DNA from: Parabacteroides sp. PM6-13
GTDB lineage: Bacteria > Bacteroidota > Bacteroidia > Bacteroidales > Tannerellaceae
Direction of reading: 5' to 3'
NCBI RefSeq assembly: GCF_029892605.1
Contig: NZ_JARXWF010000010.1
Location: 62,001-126,000, forward strand
DNA: 64,000 nucleotides
The notes beneath the pieces were generated by a model, which was not told the DNA's origin, searched no databases, and was given only the letters and a program-made list of their open reading frames with translations. Made by a program: the position numbers and the translations under genes. Every line of letters starts with the position of its first letter. The stretch's first letter is position 1. This document shows positions 27,217-36,386 of the stretch, piece by piece.

Positions 27217-28197
27217 ATGTCTACAGTAAAGTGTATTGGCATTTTAACCTCCGGAGGTGATGCGCCGGGCATGAACGCCGCCATACGTGCCGTAACCCGT
27301 ACGGCTATTTATCAGGGTATGAGTGTAAAGGCTATTTATCGTGGCTACAAAGGATTGATCACAAATGAGATTGAGGATTTCAAGACTCAGAATGTAAGTA
27401 ATATAATTCAACGAGGTGGAACGATATTGAAAACCGCCCGTAGCGAAGAGTTTCGTACGCCCGAAGGGCGCAAACTGGCCTACGAGCGATTGCAAGAGCA
27501 TGGGATCGATGCCTTAGTGGCTATCGGTGGTGATGGAACGCTGACCGGTGCCCGCATATTCGCACAAGAGTTTAATTATCCGATCGTCGGCCTACCGGGA
27601 ACCATCGACAATGACCTCTACGGCACCGATGTGACCATTGGCTACGACACAGCCCTCAACACCATTATGGAGTGTGTCGATAAGATCCGCGACACAGCCA
27701 CTTCGCATGACCGCTTGTTCTTCATCGAGGTGATGGGACGCGAAGCCGGATTCCTGGCGCTCAACGGAGCCATAGCTTCCGGAGCGGAGGCGGCTATCAT
27801 CCCAGAGATATCCATCGAAAAAGACCAACTGGCGGAAATGATCGACAACGGCTTCCGAAAATCCAAGAACAGCAGCATTGTATTGGTGGCAGAGAGTGAG
27901 ATCACAGGAGGCGCCATGGGCGTGGCCGAACGTGTGAAGAAAGAATATCCGCAGTTCGACGTACGTGTGTCTATCCTGGGACACTTGCAACGCGGAGGTT
28001 CTCCGACAGCGCGCGACCGCATCCTGGCAACCCGTATGGGGGTGGCAGCCGTCGACGCGATTCTCGAAGATCAACGTAACGTGATGATTGGGATACAAAA
28101 TGAAGCGATCGACTACGTGCCCTTCTCCAAGGCGATCAAGAATGTCAAAGTCATCGACCGTGAGCTATTGAATACATTGCGTATTTCATCTATTTAA
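27217..28197 (+). CDS. pfkA: ATP-dependent 6-phosphofructokinase
   Basis: This enzyme of about 326 residues phosphorylates fructose-6-phosphate in glycolysis. The N-terminal motif is [18 protein letters not shown]. It also has [21 protein letters not shown] (catalytic Asp), [11 protein letters not shown] and [20 protein letters not shown] with Gly after Asp is the ATP-type signature, as opposed to the PPi type. The start at 27217 ([10 protein letters not shown]) is chosen; the longer reading begins inside ispH and crosses the predicted promoter. A strong terminator follows. Confidence 0.95.
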   Translation: MSTVKCIGILTSGGDAPGMNAAIRAVTRTAIYQGMSVKAIYRGYKGLITNEIEDFKTQNVSNIIQRGGTILKTARSEEFRTPEGRKLAYERLQEHGIDALVAIGGDGTLTGARIFAQEFNYPIVGLPGTIDNDLYGTDVTIGYDTALNTIMECVDKIRDTATSHDRLFFIEVMGREAGFLALNGAIASGAEAAIIPEISIEKDQLAEMIDNGFRKSKNSSIVLVAESEITGGAMGVAERVKKEYPQFDVRVSILGHLQRGGSPTARDRILATRMGVAAVDAILEDQRNVMIGIQNEAIDYVPFSKAIKNVKVIDRELLNTLRISSI

Positions 28198-28212
28198 AAG
28201 GGAAATAGATAC

Positions 28213-28257
28213 TAAAAAAGACCTTAATGGCATATTGTCCATTAAGGTCTTTTTTTA
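28213..28257 (+). terminator. Rho-independent terminator after pfkA
   Basis: A perfect stem, AAAGACCTTAATGG with CCATTAAGGTCTTT, has an 8-nt loop and ends in a run of seven or more T. The A-run on the other side makes it potentially bidirectional for the convergent rsmD. Confidence 0.9.
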
Positions 28258-28272
28258 TAAGAGCAAAGCTCC

Positions 28273-28812
28273 CTATTCTTTTATAAAAACACTAAAGTTC
28301 ACCGACCCATAAACCCTGCGCTGGTTGTAATAAGGCAGCTCCGAGAAGTCATACTCTTTGGGATGTTCCATCACGAAGATCCCTTCGGGGCGAAGCAGAT
28401 CTCTGTCGAGTACGATCCGGGGGATATCTGCCAATCCCTCCAACTTATAGGGCGGATCGGCAAAGATAAGGTCGTAGCTCTCTGCCTTCGTGCGCTCCAG
28501 AAAACGGAAGGCGTCACCACGGATCAGCGAGAGATGCTCCTCTTTTAATTCCCGGGCTACCTTCTGGATGAAGTTGGCATGCGCGTTGTTCAGCTCTACC
28601 GCTGTCACCCGACGGCAACCACGCGACAGGAACTCAAACGATATGCTCCCGGTTCCGGCAAAAAGATCAAGGGCATCCAACTCGTCAAAATCGACCAAAT
28701 TCGACAAGACATTGAATATATTCTCCCGGGCAAAGTCGGTTGTTGGCCGGGCACTGAAACTCGAGGGGACGGAGAAACGCCGTCTGCCATATTTACCACT
28801 TATGATTCGCAT
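28273..28812 (-). CDS. rsmD: 16S rRNA (guanine(966)-N(2))-methyltransferase RsmD
   Basis: This 179-residue SAM-dependent methyltransferase carries RIISGKYGRRR at the N-terminus, RPTTDFARENIFNVL, the SAM-binding ALDLFAGTGSISFE and the catalytic IFADPPYKL (DPPY). It modifies G966 of 16S rRNA during 30S assembly. Its start overlaps the end of the upstream DUF3822 gene by 13 bp, so the two are translationally coupled. Confidence 0.93.
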   Translation of the reverse strand: MRIISGKYGRRRFSVPSSFSARPTTDFARENIFNVLSNLVDFDELDALDLFAGTGSISFEFLSRGCRRVTAVELNNAHANFIQKVARELKEEHLSLIRGDAFRFLERTKAESYDLIFADPPYKLEGLADIPRIVLDRDLLRPEGIFVMEHPKEYDFSELPYYNQRRVYGSVNFSVFIKE

Positions 28813-29636
28813 AGGCTTAAAGCTATAAGATCGATCGGAGTATGGGCAATTTCATCACCCAACAAATAGATATCGGAGGGGATTCCGCCCGCCTCTGCCT
28901 GCCTCAGATAGGGAGCAAGCGCTTCCAGCAACTCACTCTTCGCCTGTCCCTCCTCGCCGTCGCCATACAAGAACAGCTGATCCGTATGCTGATCCATACC
29001 CGTAGCGCGCCAGATCGACAAGAGATAATAGAGCATATCCTGTACATTACCAACCGATAGGGTATTGGCAAACACCAATTTATCCTGCCGATAGCAACAG
29101 ACCGTGATCCGACCGGAAGAAACAACCGCGTACATATTGGCCGTAGCGGAGGCCATACTCTGCTTTTTCCAGAAAGGGATCAATAAAGAGAGCGAATGAA
29201 CAAAGGTGGGAGCAATAAAGGAGCGGGCACAAAACTCATAGGTGTCATTGTCGATCCCGTAAACAAGCCGCATATCCTCTTCGCTTACCTCATCGTGGAG
29301 ACATCTGCTTTCCGGTCGGGAGAAATGAAAAGAGAGGAACTCCTCCTGTTGTTTCTCATCGAATACCCTGCCGGGCACCATCGTATACTGAGGAAAATCC
29401 ACCACGATATACACCTTTCGATAGGACCAGGTCAGGAAATCATGCGCGTAAAAAAACTCTTTGAATGCCTCTCCGTAAGACAAGGCATGGTTGAACTCTG
29501 CCCGGCGGATAAAGAAACTACCCGGAACAAAGGGGATATAAGCGGAAAAAGAAAGTCCATCCGGTTGGAGCCGGATGGACATTATATACTTATCCGAATG
29601 GTTTATTGTCAACGCATCAGGAACGCTGATAAGCAT
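28800..29636 (-). CDS. DUF3822 family protein
   Basis: This 278-residue protein is of the Bacteroidetes-specific DUF3822 type, which is regularly found next to rsmD, as here. It has alternating beta/alpha character (LSFSAYIPFVPGSFFIRR, KVYIVVDFPQYTMVPGRVF, MYAVVSSGRITVCCYRQD), suggesting an actin/ASKHA-like fold; this last point is inference. There is no signal peptide or catalytic motif. It overlaps rsmD by 13 bp. The function is unknown. Confidence 0.75.
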   Translation of the reverse strand: MLISVPDALTINHSDKYIMSIRLQPDGLSFSAYIPFVPGSFFIRRAEFNHALSYGEAFKEFFYAHDFLTWSYRKVYIVVDFPQYTMVPGRVFDEKQQEEFLSFHFSRPESRCLHDEVSEEDMRLVYGIDNDTYEFCARSFIAPTFVHSLSLLIPFWKKQSMASATANMYAVVSSGRITVCCYRQDKLVFANTLSVGNVQDMLYYLLSIWRATGMDQHTDQLFLYGDGEEGQAKSELLEALAPYLRQAEAGGIPSDIYLLGDEIAHTPIDLIALSLCES

Positions 29637-29642
29637 AAGAAA

Positions 29643-30284
29643 TTAGAGATTTTCCCAGTTACCTGCGCTGTTATTAACTTCTTCCAATGATCCTACGCGA
29701 AGACCCGGATATTTACCTTGCTTTTCAGCTTTATCGATCAGGTTATAGCGTTGTTGGGCATCCATTTCTGTCAAATAATCTTTGAACAATACGCCACATT
29801 CAAACACTTTGATCTCGTAACCTGTCGGAGAGGTCAGCGTAGCTGTGTCCATATTGAACTCAATGCGGTTACCCGGAACAGCCGGTACATAACGCATATT
29901 AGCTACGTCATATCCTTTACCTAACAAGGTGTCTTTAGCAAGCACCCACATCGTGTCACGACGGATCAAACCTTCTTTAACAGCTTGTTGCTCTGTCATC
30001 CCTTTTTCAAGTTGTTCGTCTGTCAAAACACCTTCTTTCACGATAAAAGGAAGCTGCTCTTCGTTCAGGAATTTCTCCAGATCAGCAAAAGAGCCGGCAT
30101 GTGTCTTGTGAATATTCTTGTACTCAATCTGAACCTTACGGATATCGACCAAACGTGCGATAACTTCTTTATCACGCGCATCCTTTTCCTTATTAAATTC
30201 AATCGGTCCTGTGATACTCTTCACACACATGTAAACAAGCAGGAACACTGCTAAAGTCAGTAAAATCTTTAATGCAACTTTCAT
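29643..30284 (-). CDS. Conserved membrane-anchored protein of unknown function
   Basis: This 213-residue protein has an N-terminal membrane helix (ALKILLTLAVFLLVYMCV). A soluble domain follows, beginning with a charged helix (EFNKEKDARDKEVIARLVDIRKVQIEYKN is split by no gap) and the segment KTHAGSFADLEKFL. This is reminiscent of the pseudopilin-like 'RDIRKAQ...Y...GKFT' pattern. It lies 6 bp upstream of the DUF3822 gene and is probably co-transcribed with it and rsmD. No enzyme motif is seen. Confidence 0.75.
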   Translation of the reverse strand: MKVALKILLTLAVFLLVYMCVKSITGPIEFNKEKDARDKEVIARLVDIRKVQIEYKNIHKTHAGSFADLEKFLNEEQLPFIVKEGVLTDEQLEKGMTEQQAVKEGLIRRDTMWVLAKDTLLGKGYDVANMRYVPAVPGNRIEFNMDTATLTSPTGYEIKVFECGVLFKDYLTEMDAQQRYNLIDKAEKQGKYPGLRVGSLEEVNNSAGNWENL

Positions 30285-30376
30285 GGTTTGTATAGTTTTT
30301 TGAATTTATTTCGTCCGGCAAATATAAAAAGAATATTTAATACCTTACCTTTATCCCTCAAATTATTGCTTATAAA

Positions 30377-31813
30377 ATGATAAATAGTTATTTAGGAAAA
30401 CAAATCTCTGTTAATTTCCCCCACACTCCGACCCCCAACCAGAGCCATGCGATAGAGATCCTTGTCGATTTCCTGCAGTCTACCCAGCCTAACGGACTCC
30501 TCTTATTCAAAGGATATGCCGGGACGGGAAAGACTTCACTGATAGGCGCTCTGGTCAAAACACTGACCGAACTGAAGCAAAAAACCGTACTACTGGCACC
30601 CACCGGACGGGCGGCAAAAGTGTTCTCTGCCTACGCCAACCACAAGGCGTTGACCATCCATAAAAAGATCTACCGCCAGAAGACATTCTCGCCCGATATG
30701 TCCGGCTTTCAACTGGCGCAAAACCTACACCGCGATACCCTTTTTATTGTCGACGAGGCTTCGATGATCACCAACGAAGGGATCGACTCGCACCTCTTCG
30801 GCGAAGGGCGTTTACTGGACGACCTGATCCGGTATGTCTATGAAAATGAGAACGGACGGTTGATCCTCCTGGGAGACACCGCCCAGCTCCCGCCGGTCAT
30901 GCAAACGGAGAGTCCGGCGCTCAACCGCCTGGTGTTGCAGGGATACAACCTGGAGGTGAGCGAGATACAACTCACCCAGGTCGTGCGCCAGGCCGATGAC
31001 TCGGGCATCCTCTACAACGCCACCCGCCTGCGCGACGCTCTCTCCGCGCATACCGTGGAGATCTTCCCGCGCCTACGCCTGGGATTTGCCGATTTCCGGA
31101 AGATAAACGGCATGGATCTGATCGAAGAGATCTCGTCGGCCTACTACCGCGAAGGCAGGGAGGAGACGATTGTCATCACCCGTAGCAACAAGCGGGCGAC
31201 CATCTACAACAACGGCATTCGCAACCGCATCCTCGACCGCGAAGAGGAGCTCTCGGCGGGCGATTTCCTGATGATTGCCAAAAACAACTACTTCTGGACA
31301 GAAAAAGAGAAGATCGAATCGATGGATTTCATTGCTAACGGAGATATCGTGGAGGTGCGCAGGGTGCGCAAGACCTATGAGATGTATGGCTTCCGTTTTG
31401 CCGACGTGGAGGTGCGCTTCGCCGACTACGACCTGGAGATGGAGATACGGATCCTGCTCGACGCGCTTCAGTCGGAGGCCCCGGCGCTCACCCGCGAAGA
31501 GAACGACCGGTTGCTCCAGGCTATCCTGGAAGATTACGAAGATATCCCTCGTCAAAGCGATAAGATGAAACAGCTCAAGAGCGATGTCTGGTACAACGCC
31601 GTACAGGTGAAATATGCCTATGCGATCACCTGCCACAAAGCGCAGGGCGGACAATGGAGTCATGTATTCCTCGACATCGGCTATGTGACCGAAGAGATGT
31701 TGGGCGAAAACTTCTACCGCTGGTTATACACCGCCTTCACCCGTGCCACCCATTGCCTTTGCCTGGTGAACCTCCCCAAAGAGTTTGAGGAAGAGATCCC
31801 GGCGAAGGGATAG
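30377..31813 (+). CDS. RecD-like ATP-dependent DNA helicase (AAA_30/UvrD_C_2)
   Basis: This 478-residue SF1 helicase has Walker A KGYAGTGKTSLIGAL (~residues 46-60) and motif Ia LLAPTGRAAKVF. Motif II is FIVDEASMI, motif III LLGDTAQLPPV, and the C-terminal motifs VI-like AYAITCHKAQGGQW and WLYTAFTRATHCL. It has the RecD2 helicase core without the long N-terminal domain, as in the short RecD-like helicases of Bacteroidetes. Its role is presumably DNA repair or recombination. It stands alone, divergent from the minus-strand membrane gene. Confidence 0.88.
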   Translation: MINSYLGKQISVNFPHTPTPNQSHAIEILVDFLQSTQPNGLLLFKGYAGTGKTSLIGALVKTLTELKQKTVLLAPTGRAAKVFSAYANHKALTIHKKIYRQKTFSPDMSGFQLAQNLHRDTLFIVDEASMITNEGIDSHLFGEGRLLDDLIRYVYENENGRLILLGDTAQLPPVMQTESPALNRLVLQGYNLEVSEIQLTQVVRQADDSGILYNATRLRDALSAHTVEIFPRLRLGFADFRKINGMDLIEEISSAYYREGREETIVITRSNKRATIYNNGIRNRILDREEELSAGDFLMIAKNNYFWTEKEKIESMDFIANGDIVEVRRVRKTYEMYGFRFADVEVRFADYDLEMEIRILLDALQSEAPALTREENDRLLQAILEDYEDIPRQSDKMKQLKSDVWYNAVQVKYAYAITCHKAQGGQWSHVFLDIGYVTEEMLGENFYRWLYTAFTRATHCLCLVNLPKEFEEEIPAKG

Positions 31814-31823
31814 CCTGCTGAAA

Positions 31824-32561
31824 TCAGACGGGGAGGCATCCCTCCACCACCGCCTTTTCCGTTCTTTCGAATGTCTCGGCAAAAGATTGCCCACTGACGG
31901 GAAACGCAGGATGGATCGTAAGGATCAATTCATTTCCCAAGCCCACCGGGAAAACACCCCAGCGCGTCATCTTCCAGGAATTATTGATCGTCACAGGAAC
32001 CATATAGGCCGAAGGAGCATACTTACACAGAATCTTCAGTCCATTCTCGGCAAACCGGCGGGGTTTACCCGTCTTGCTTCTTGTCCCCTCCGGAAAAATA
32101 ACAGCCGCGCGGTTATTGGCTTCAATATATTTCCCCAACCCGGCAATCGCCGACAAGGCCTGCTTCGGATCTTTTCGGTCGATCACTACCGATCCCCCAT
32201 GATTCAGATTATAGGAGATGCTGGGGATATATCTGCCCAACTCTATCTTGCTGACAAATTTGGGATGTACCCGGCGCATAAACCAACCGATGGTGGTGAT
32301 ATCGTACATGCTTTGATGATTCGCAGCAATGATAAGAGGCACACCCTGCGGCAGGTTCTCCAGATGTTCAATCCTGTAACGCGTCCCTAACAGATAGGTA
32401 TTAATGACCAGAAAGAAATTCAACAGATCAACACTCCACTTATGTGCTTTATAACCAAACAGATTGAAACAAACCCATTGAAGGGGATGAAAAACCAGTA
32501 AAATACTGAAAAACAACAAATAATAAATAATCGACAACGGAACAGACAATATCTTTTGCAT
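31824..32561 (-). CDS. plsC: 1-acyl-sn-glycerol-3-phosphate acyltransferase
   Basis: This PlsC-type enzyme of about 245 residues transfers an acyl chain to lysophosphatidic acid in phospholipid synthesis. It has an N-terminal membrane segment (IIYYLLFFSILLVF). The catalytic HX4D motif is ANHQSMYD, and the substrate motif is VIFPEGTRSKTGKPR. The ATG at 32561 (MQKILSV) is preferred over the one at 32597, which nearly abuts the -7 box. It is convergent with the helicase gene. Confidence 0.9.
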   Translation of the reverse strand: MQKILSVPLSIIYYLLFFSILLVFHPLQWVCFNLFGYKAHKWSVDLLNFFLVINTYLLGTRYRIEHLENLPQGVPLIIAANHQSMYDITTIGWFMRRVHPKFVSKIELGRYIPSISYNLNHGGSVVIDRKDPKQALSAIAGLGKYIEANNRAAVIFPEGTRSKTGKPRRFAENGLKILCKYAPSAYMVPVTINNSWKMTRWGVFPVGLGNELILTIHPAFPVSGQSFAETFERTEKAVVEGCLPV

Positions 32562-32594
32562 ACAGTAGTATTTGTAATGTATAAAATAGAGGTG

Positions 32595-32602
32595 CAAAGA
32601 TA
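32595..32602 (-). promoter_or_regulatory. -7 box for plsC
   Basis: TATCTTTG on the minus strand ends 33 bp before the plsC ATG. No well-spaced -33 TTTG is seen. Confidence 0.4.
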
Positions 32603-32740
32603 GTGAAAACTGAGTGCAATCAAGCTTGCTTGAAGATTACCCGGACGTATCCTATCTTGCCACTTTTTTTCCATCCCTCCTTGCATAAACCGATTTTATG
32701 TCGTAATATTGCACCCGATTTCAGAACAACCTTCTGATCC

Positions 32741-32814
32741 GGTCCTATAGCTCAGTTGGTTAGAGCACCTGACTCATAATCAGGGAGTCCCTGGTTCAAG
32801 CCCAGGTGGGACCA
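32741..32814 (+). tRNA. tRNA with CAT anticodon (Ile2 or Met)
   Basis: This is a complete 74-nt cloverleaf. The acceptor is GGTCCTA/TGGGACC with one G-U pair, the D arm is AGCTCAGTTGGTTAGAGC, and the anticodon stem CCTGA/TCAGG has loop CTCATAA (CAT at 32775-32777). The T arm has TTCAAG, and CCA is not encoded. CAT can mean elongator Met or lysidine-modified Ile2; I lean to Ile2 but cannot settle it. The gene is the integration target of the 12.6-kb element, which supplies its 3' part. Confidence 0.95.
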
Positions 32815-32815
32815 C
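32772..32815 (+). other. attL: left copy of the 44-bp att core of the integrative element
   Basis: The 44 bp from the anticodon loop to just past the tRNA 3' end (ACTCATAATCAGG...GGGACCAC) are repeated without mismatch at 45329-45372. The flanks outside the 44 bp differ. This copy is part of the intact tRNA gene. Confidence 0.95.
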
Positions 32816-32827
32816 TACCTAAAAATG

Positions 32828-32861
32828 AAGCACTTACAGAAAGATCTGTAGGTGCTTTTTG
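32828..32861 (+). terminator. Terminator downstream of the tRNA
   Basis: AAGCACTTACAGA (32828-32840) pairs with TCTGTAGGTGCTT (32845-32857, one G-U), followed by TTTTG. It lies inside the element, just right of attL, and would end the tRNA transcript. Confidence 0.8.
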
Positions 32862-32868
32862 TTTAGGG

Positions 32869-32890
32869 TTTGCACACGATTTGCACACAA
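32869..32890 (+). other. Left arm-type site: TTTGCACAC direct double repeat
   Basis: Two TTTGCACAC copies separated by GA (followed by AA) lie 54 bp inside attL. The same pair, with AA as spacer, occurs near the right end at 45182-45203. Such paired short repeats near both ends are typical of tyrosine integrase arm sites. Confidence 0.7.
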
Positions 32891-32969
32891 CCATTTTGGG
32901 TAGAATAGGGTAAAGGAATAGAAAAATGTATCTTTGCTGAAAAGAAAACTATCACTATACAAAAGTATC

Positions 32970-33923
32970 ATGGCTGTACGCTGCGAGTTTATCGATATCA
33001 TTATCCCTATTGTAAACATCAATAGAGTTTACGAAGGAGGTTATAAGCAATTCTTAGAAGATAAAGGTGGTCTATCCGGTATTGAATGGGATGATGGCAT
33101 TTTGTACAGAACAGGGTCGATGGGCAGCGATGTCGACTATCGACTAAAGCCATGGAACAAACTGGGATTAGTTGGTTGGAATGGCGAAAAATATGTGGAT
33201 TATTGTATTTCCGAGCATATTTTTGGCGGAATAAAGCCAGAAACATGTGATTGGCTCATCACATATGAGACAATAGCTTACTACAAACCTTGTATAAAGC
33301 CGGAGAAACCCATAGAATTTCCTGCAATGCAAGGAGGCATTGAATTTACCTCTGAAGAGAATTGGGAACAATTTCAGCAGGCACTGTTTGACAACAAGCC
33401 AGACTTTGCCTACAAGGTGTTACAAGCTATGCGCCAAGAAACTGAGTCATATCGCAAAACGAAAGATGAAGATAAAAAATTAAAAAGCATAGAAGCCCCT
33501 ACCCCTGTTGATGAAACAGCAGCTAATGAGTATATAAATAAAGCGTTACATCATCGACTTCATAAGCGATTTGATTTAGCTCAAGCAAATTATGAAAAAG
33601 CATTATCCTTAAAACCTCGCAACTTTAACATTGTTGCTTTCAATGAAGAAGACATATTTGTGTATGGGACGTTTGGCGGTCTTGCACATGGAACATTTGA
33701 ATATTTCTCCAATGACCGATTACATATAGATATAAGACTCAGCCCCTCAAAAACAGCAAATCCTGACACATTCATACTTATTGAACCCAAGGAGTTACCT
33801 TTCTTTTTTAAGAAGCAGAATCTGACCGAACCTTTAGCTAAACGATTCTACAATATAGCAAAATTCTGTTTCCTTTTTGCGACAAAGGTATTAAGGAGAA
33901 ACCCCAAGACTTTAGGCGTATGA
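32970..33923 (+). CDS. Unrecognised cargo protein (317 aa) with a TPR-like motif
   Basis: I do not recognise this protein. The N-terminal ~100 residues begin AVRCEFIDIIIPIVNINRV and include GILYRTGSMGSDVDYRL, a compact alpha/beta-looking domain. A charged helical linker (~150-185) follows, then one TPR-like pair (EYINKALHHRLHKRFDLAQA...YEKALSLKPRNF). A beta-rich tail (IFVYGTFGGLAHGTFEYF, LHIDIRLSPSK) and a hydrophobic/basic C-terminal end complete it. The start at 32970 is preferred over 32934. It has no signal peptide. It is the first gene inside attL, in the cargo slot of the element, and is AT-rich. Confidence 0.7.
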   Translation: MAVRCEFIDIIIPIVNINRVYEGGYKQFLEDKGGLSGIEWDDGILYRTGSMGSDVDYRLKPWNKLGLVGWNGEKYVDYCISEHIFGGIKPETCDWLITYETIAYYKPCIKPEKPIEFPAMQGGIEFTSEENWEQFQQALFDNKPDFAYKVLQAMRQETESYRKTKDEDKKLKSIEAPTPVDETAANEYINKALHHRLHKRFDLAQANYEKALSLKPRNFNIVAFNEEDIFVYGTFGGLAHGTFEYFSNDRLHIDIRLSPSKTANPDTFILIEPKELPFFFKKQNLTEPLAKRFYNIAKFCFLFATKVLRRNPKTLGV

Positions 33924-34072
33924 TTGATCATACGAGGTAGTGCCACATCGTAGGGAAGATGACTAACAATCTCACATGAGCTTTACATTATCCTAATTTG
34001 CCTTAAGTACAATAATATAGAAGAATAAATTCGATATATGTCGCATAATCGGTAAATATATGATATAATGTG

Positions 34073-34080
34073 TATATTTG
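34073..34080 (+). promoter_or_regulatory. -7 box upstream of the second cargo gene
   Basis: TATATTTG ends 24 bp before the ATG at 34105. This suggests the second cargo gene is transcribed separately from the first. The gap also holds a CGTATGA/TCATACG hairpin at 33917-33934, at the stop of the previous gene. Confidence 0.4.
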
Positions 34081-34104
34081 TGCTAATACATATCATAATG
34101 CCTT

Positions 34105-35448
34105 ATGAACAGCCTCTACAACTTGAACAGAGAAGAGAATGCTCCTAAGATACTGGAACATGACAAAACAGAGTATACATATTCATATCTCCTCACAAAC
34201 AACGTTTCATCTCTTTATGCATACCCTGTCATTAACCATGGAGATGAATGGTATCGCTCTGCTTCTTGTATACCTTATGACGGTACACCTTTTACAATTG
34301 AAAATGATGTAGTAAAAACAAGTTCAAGCGATCCTACAGGAGTTTTATTGCGCTATCTAACAGGAGATCAATTTTGCTCTGTCTATTGTTATAATAAAAA
34401 CGGATGGGGTTCTTCGCATGATCGTATAGTGTTTTTTAAGGATTTTGCACTAGATTGCATTATAAATCGTTTTCCTGAGGCTATAGGCGCTTTCACTATC
34501 ATTACTAAAGAAATTGGGGGAGGCAAACGAGAATTCAGTTTTACTTATATTATTACAAATAAGGCAAGTGTATCTCAGTATACTCCAAGCTTCTTCGCGA
34601 TGGATTCTTATGCTAAATCAAATTCCGAAAATCTGATAAATCTGCGTCGGACAGATATTCTCTTGTTCATGCTGTCAGAGTGTTTTGGGTATTCAATAGA
34701 AAAAATGAGCTCTATATCCTTTGAGTGGAATTGTTTTCAGAACCTTGAAAACTTACATCCTAGGCAATATGATACACTAAATTACCTATACCCCAGAAAT
34801 TATCCATCAAAACGTCCCTTGAAAGAGCTCTTTTATACGGAGTTTATTAGTAATGCTGTATGTGTTGCAAATGTCAAAGTCTATAATTATGGGCTGTATG
34901 CTGATTCTGTTGATAAAAATATCAATCGAGTTTTGAACTACATTATTGATTTTCCGGATTTCATAACAGATCTTCCACCAAAACACTATAGTCATGTCTC
35001 TCGTGCATTGTATTTTGCAGCTACTCACTTTAATGACAAGAAAATTAACGAATACATTTTCGCTTTTGCATATTACTTGCTATCAAAAGCTGCCGAGCAT
35101 ACGAATTTGCCTTATTTTATATTTCTGAGATGCGATCTAATTAATGAGCGTTTAGAGGCGGCACACTCCGCAGCCAGGAAAATATTTCCCACAGACTCAT
35201 CTAACTCTATAGAAAACGTCGTTGATTACTGCTTATTAGCCGACTATTTGTTGATTAAATTGCATGATCTGCCATTTTTTAGAAATTCAGATGATATAAC
35301 TATCCGATGCGAAGCACTTCTTAATCGTAAATTTATGGCTGGGACAGACTACAAATACATCTACGATTTACTCTCAGTAGAACAAAGTTCTTTCATCTCC
35401 AAATTGAATCTATCAGTAAATAAAGGAGAATTTGTGGTTCAAAAATAG
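34105..35448 (+). CDS. Unrecognised cargo protein (447 aa)
   Basis: I do not recognise this protein. The N-terminal ~190 residues look beta-rich (KTEYTYSYLLTN, ASCIPYDGTPFTIEND, GVLLRYLTGDQFCSVYCYNK, GGGKREFSFTYIITNK). The C-terminal ~250 residues are helical and aromatic-rich (HYSHVSRALYFAATHFN, EYIFAFAYYLLSKAAEH). No Walker, nuclease or protease motif and no signal peptide are visible. It is low in GC compared with the chromosome. It is followed 61 bp downstream by another unknown gene on the same strand, so the two may act together. Confidence 0.7.
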   Translation: MNSLYNLNREENAPKILEHDKTEYTYSYLLTNNVSSLYAYPVINHGDEWYRSASCIPYDGTPFTIENDVVKTSSSDPTGVLLRYLTGDQFCSVYCYNKNGWGSSHDRIVFFKDFALDCIINRFPEAIGAFTIITKEIGGGKREFSFTYIITNKASVSQYTPSFFAMDSYAKSNSENLINLRRTDILLFMLSECFGYSIEKMSSISFEWNCFQNLENLHPRQYDTLNYLYPRNYPSKRPLKELFYTEFISNAVCVANVKVYNYGLYADSVDKNINRVLNYIIDFPDFITDLPPKHYSHVSRALYFAATHFNDKKINEYIFAFAYYLLSKAAEHTNLPYFIFLRCDLINERLEAAHSAARKIFPTDSSNSIENVVDYCLLADYLLIKLHDLPFFRNSDDITIRCEALLNRKFMAGTDYKYIYDLLSVEQSSFISKLNLSVNKGEFVVQK

Positions 35449-35509
35449 CTACAAAGAAGGATATAGATATATTATAAAAGATATTTAAAGTCAACTAATA
35501 CACAGACAT

Positions 35510-36259
35510 ATGGATAATTTAACAATCATAAAAAAAGACGAGAAAGATCATATTTTATTTGAATGCGGCTTGGGAAACATCCTTCTTGAAACGGTTGATA
35601 TGCAAGGTGAAAAGCTCGTGGTCATGGATATTTATTTCCCGCAGCGAAGCAGGCTATATTATGGTGCAATGGATTTTGCTAACGATATTAAACGCCTTGA
35701 TTTTTACATGATCATAAACCAGAATAACATCGATTTAGCAATAAATGCATATTTCGATAATCACTTTGAAGAATATAAACGATTTGTCGATGTAGACATA
35801 TATAGAGATGTTGCGCTAATGACTTACTATGTCGATTTATACAGCATTCAAAGGGCTAATGAAGGCTTAGACGATAGTGAAAAAATAAGTTTTTCCACAA
35901 CTTTGGCAGAAAATTTGAAGTCTTTTTACAAAGACCATTTTTATCTCACAAAATATAAAATGACAGAAGGTATTCCTCAGCCTTATCTTGAAAAATACAT
36001 CAGTATTAATGCGCCTTTCAAAGGTCATTTATTCACATCATGGATGTATTTTGGCGATGATGCAAAGGCGGCAGGTTATCCAACGTGTTGCGCTTCATAT
36101 AAAATAGACGAAAACACTGAAATCGTCATAGGAACAGCGTATAGTGAATCTCCAAAAGATTTCATTTCTAAAAACCAACTCAATACCTTTATTATAGATG
36201 AGAACATCCCCCCTCTGAAAGATGGGAATAGAATATTTTATTTCGCAAAAAAAATATAG
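35510..36259 (+). CDS. Unrecognised cargo protein (249 aa)
   Basis: I do not recognise this protein. It starts with a beta-rich region (ITIIKKDEKDHILFEC-like, LVVMDIYFPQRSRLYYG), continues with acidic and aromatic helices (YKRFVDVDIYRDVALMTYYV), and ends in beta-like segments (TEIVIGTAYSESPKDF, GNRIFYFAKKI). There is no signal peptide or transmembrane helix. It is the last gene of the plus-strand cargo trio and convergent with the small minus-strand genes. The base composition is AT-rich. Confidence 0.7.
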   Translation: MDNLTIIKKDEKDHILFECGLGNILLETVDMQGEKLVVMDIYFPQRSRLYYGAMDFANDIKRLDFYMIINQNNIDLAINAYFDNHFEEYKRFVDVDIYRDVALMTYYVDLYSIQRANEGLDDSEKISFSTTLAENLKSFYKDHFYLTKYKMTEGIPQPYLEKYISINAPFKGHLFTSWMYFGDDAKAAGYPTCCASYKIDENTEIVIGTAYSESPKDFISKNQLNTFIIDENIPPLKDGNRIFYFAKKI

Positions 36260-36386
36260 CATCTACCCTCTATATTGACGATAGATACCTATTTTCTATA
36301 AATATATCTCTTTGGGAAATTTGAAGTATACAAATAATTAGGTAACAATACCAAAAAATGCTCGTTACATACTCAATTTGATACTG

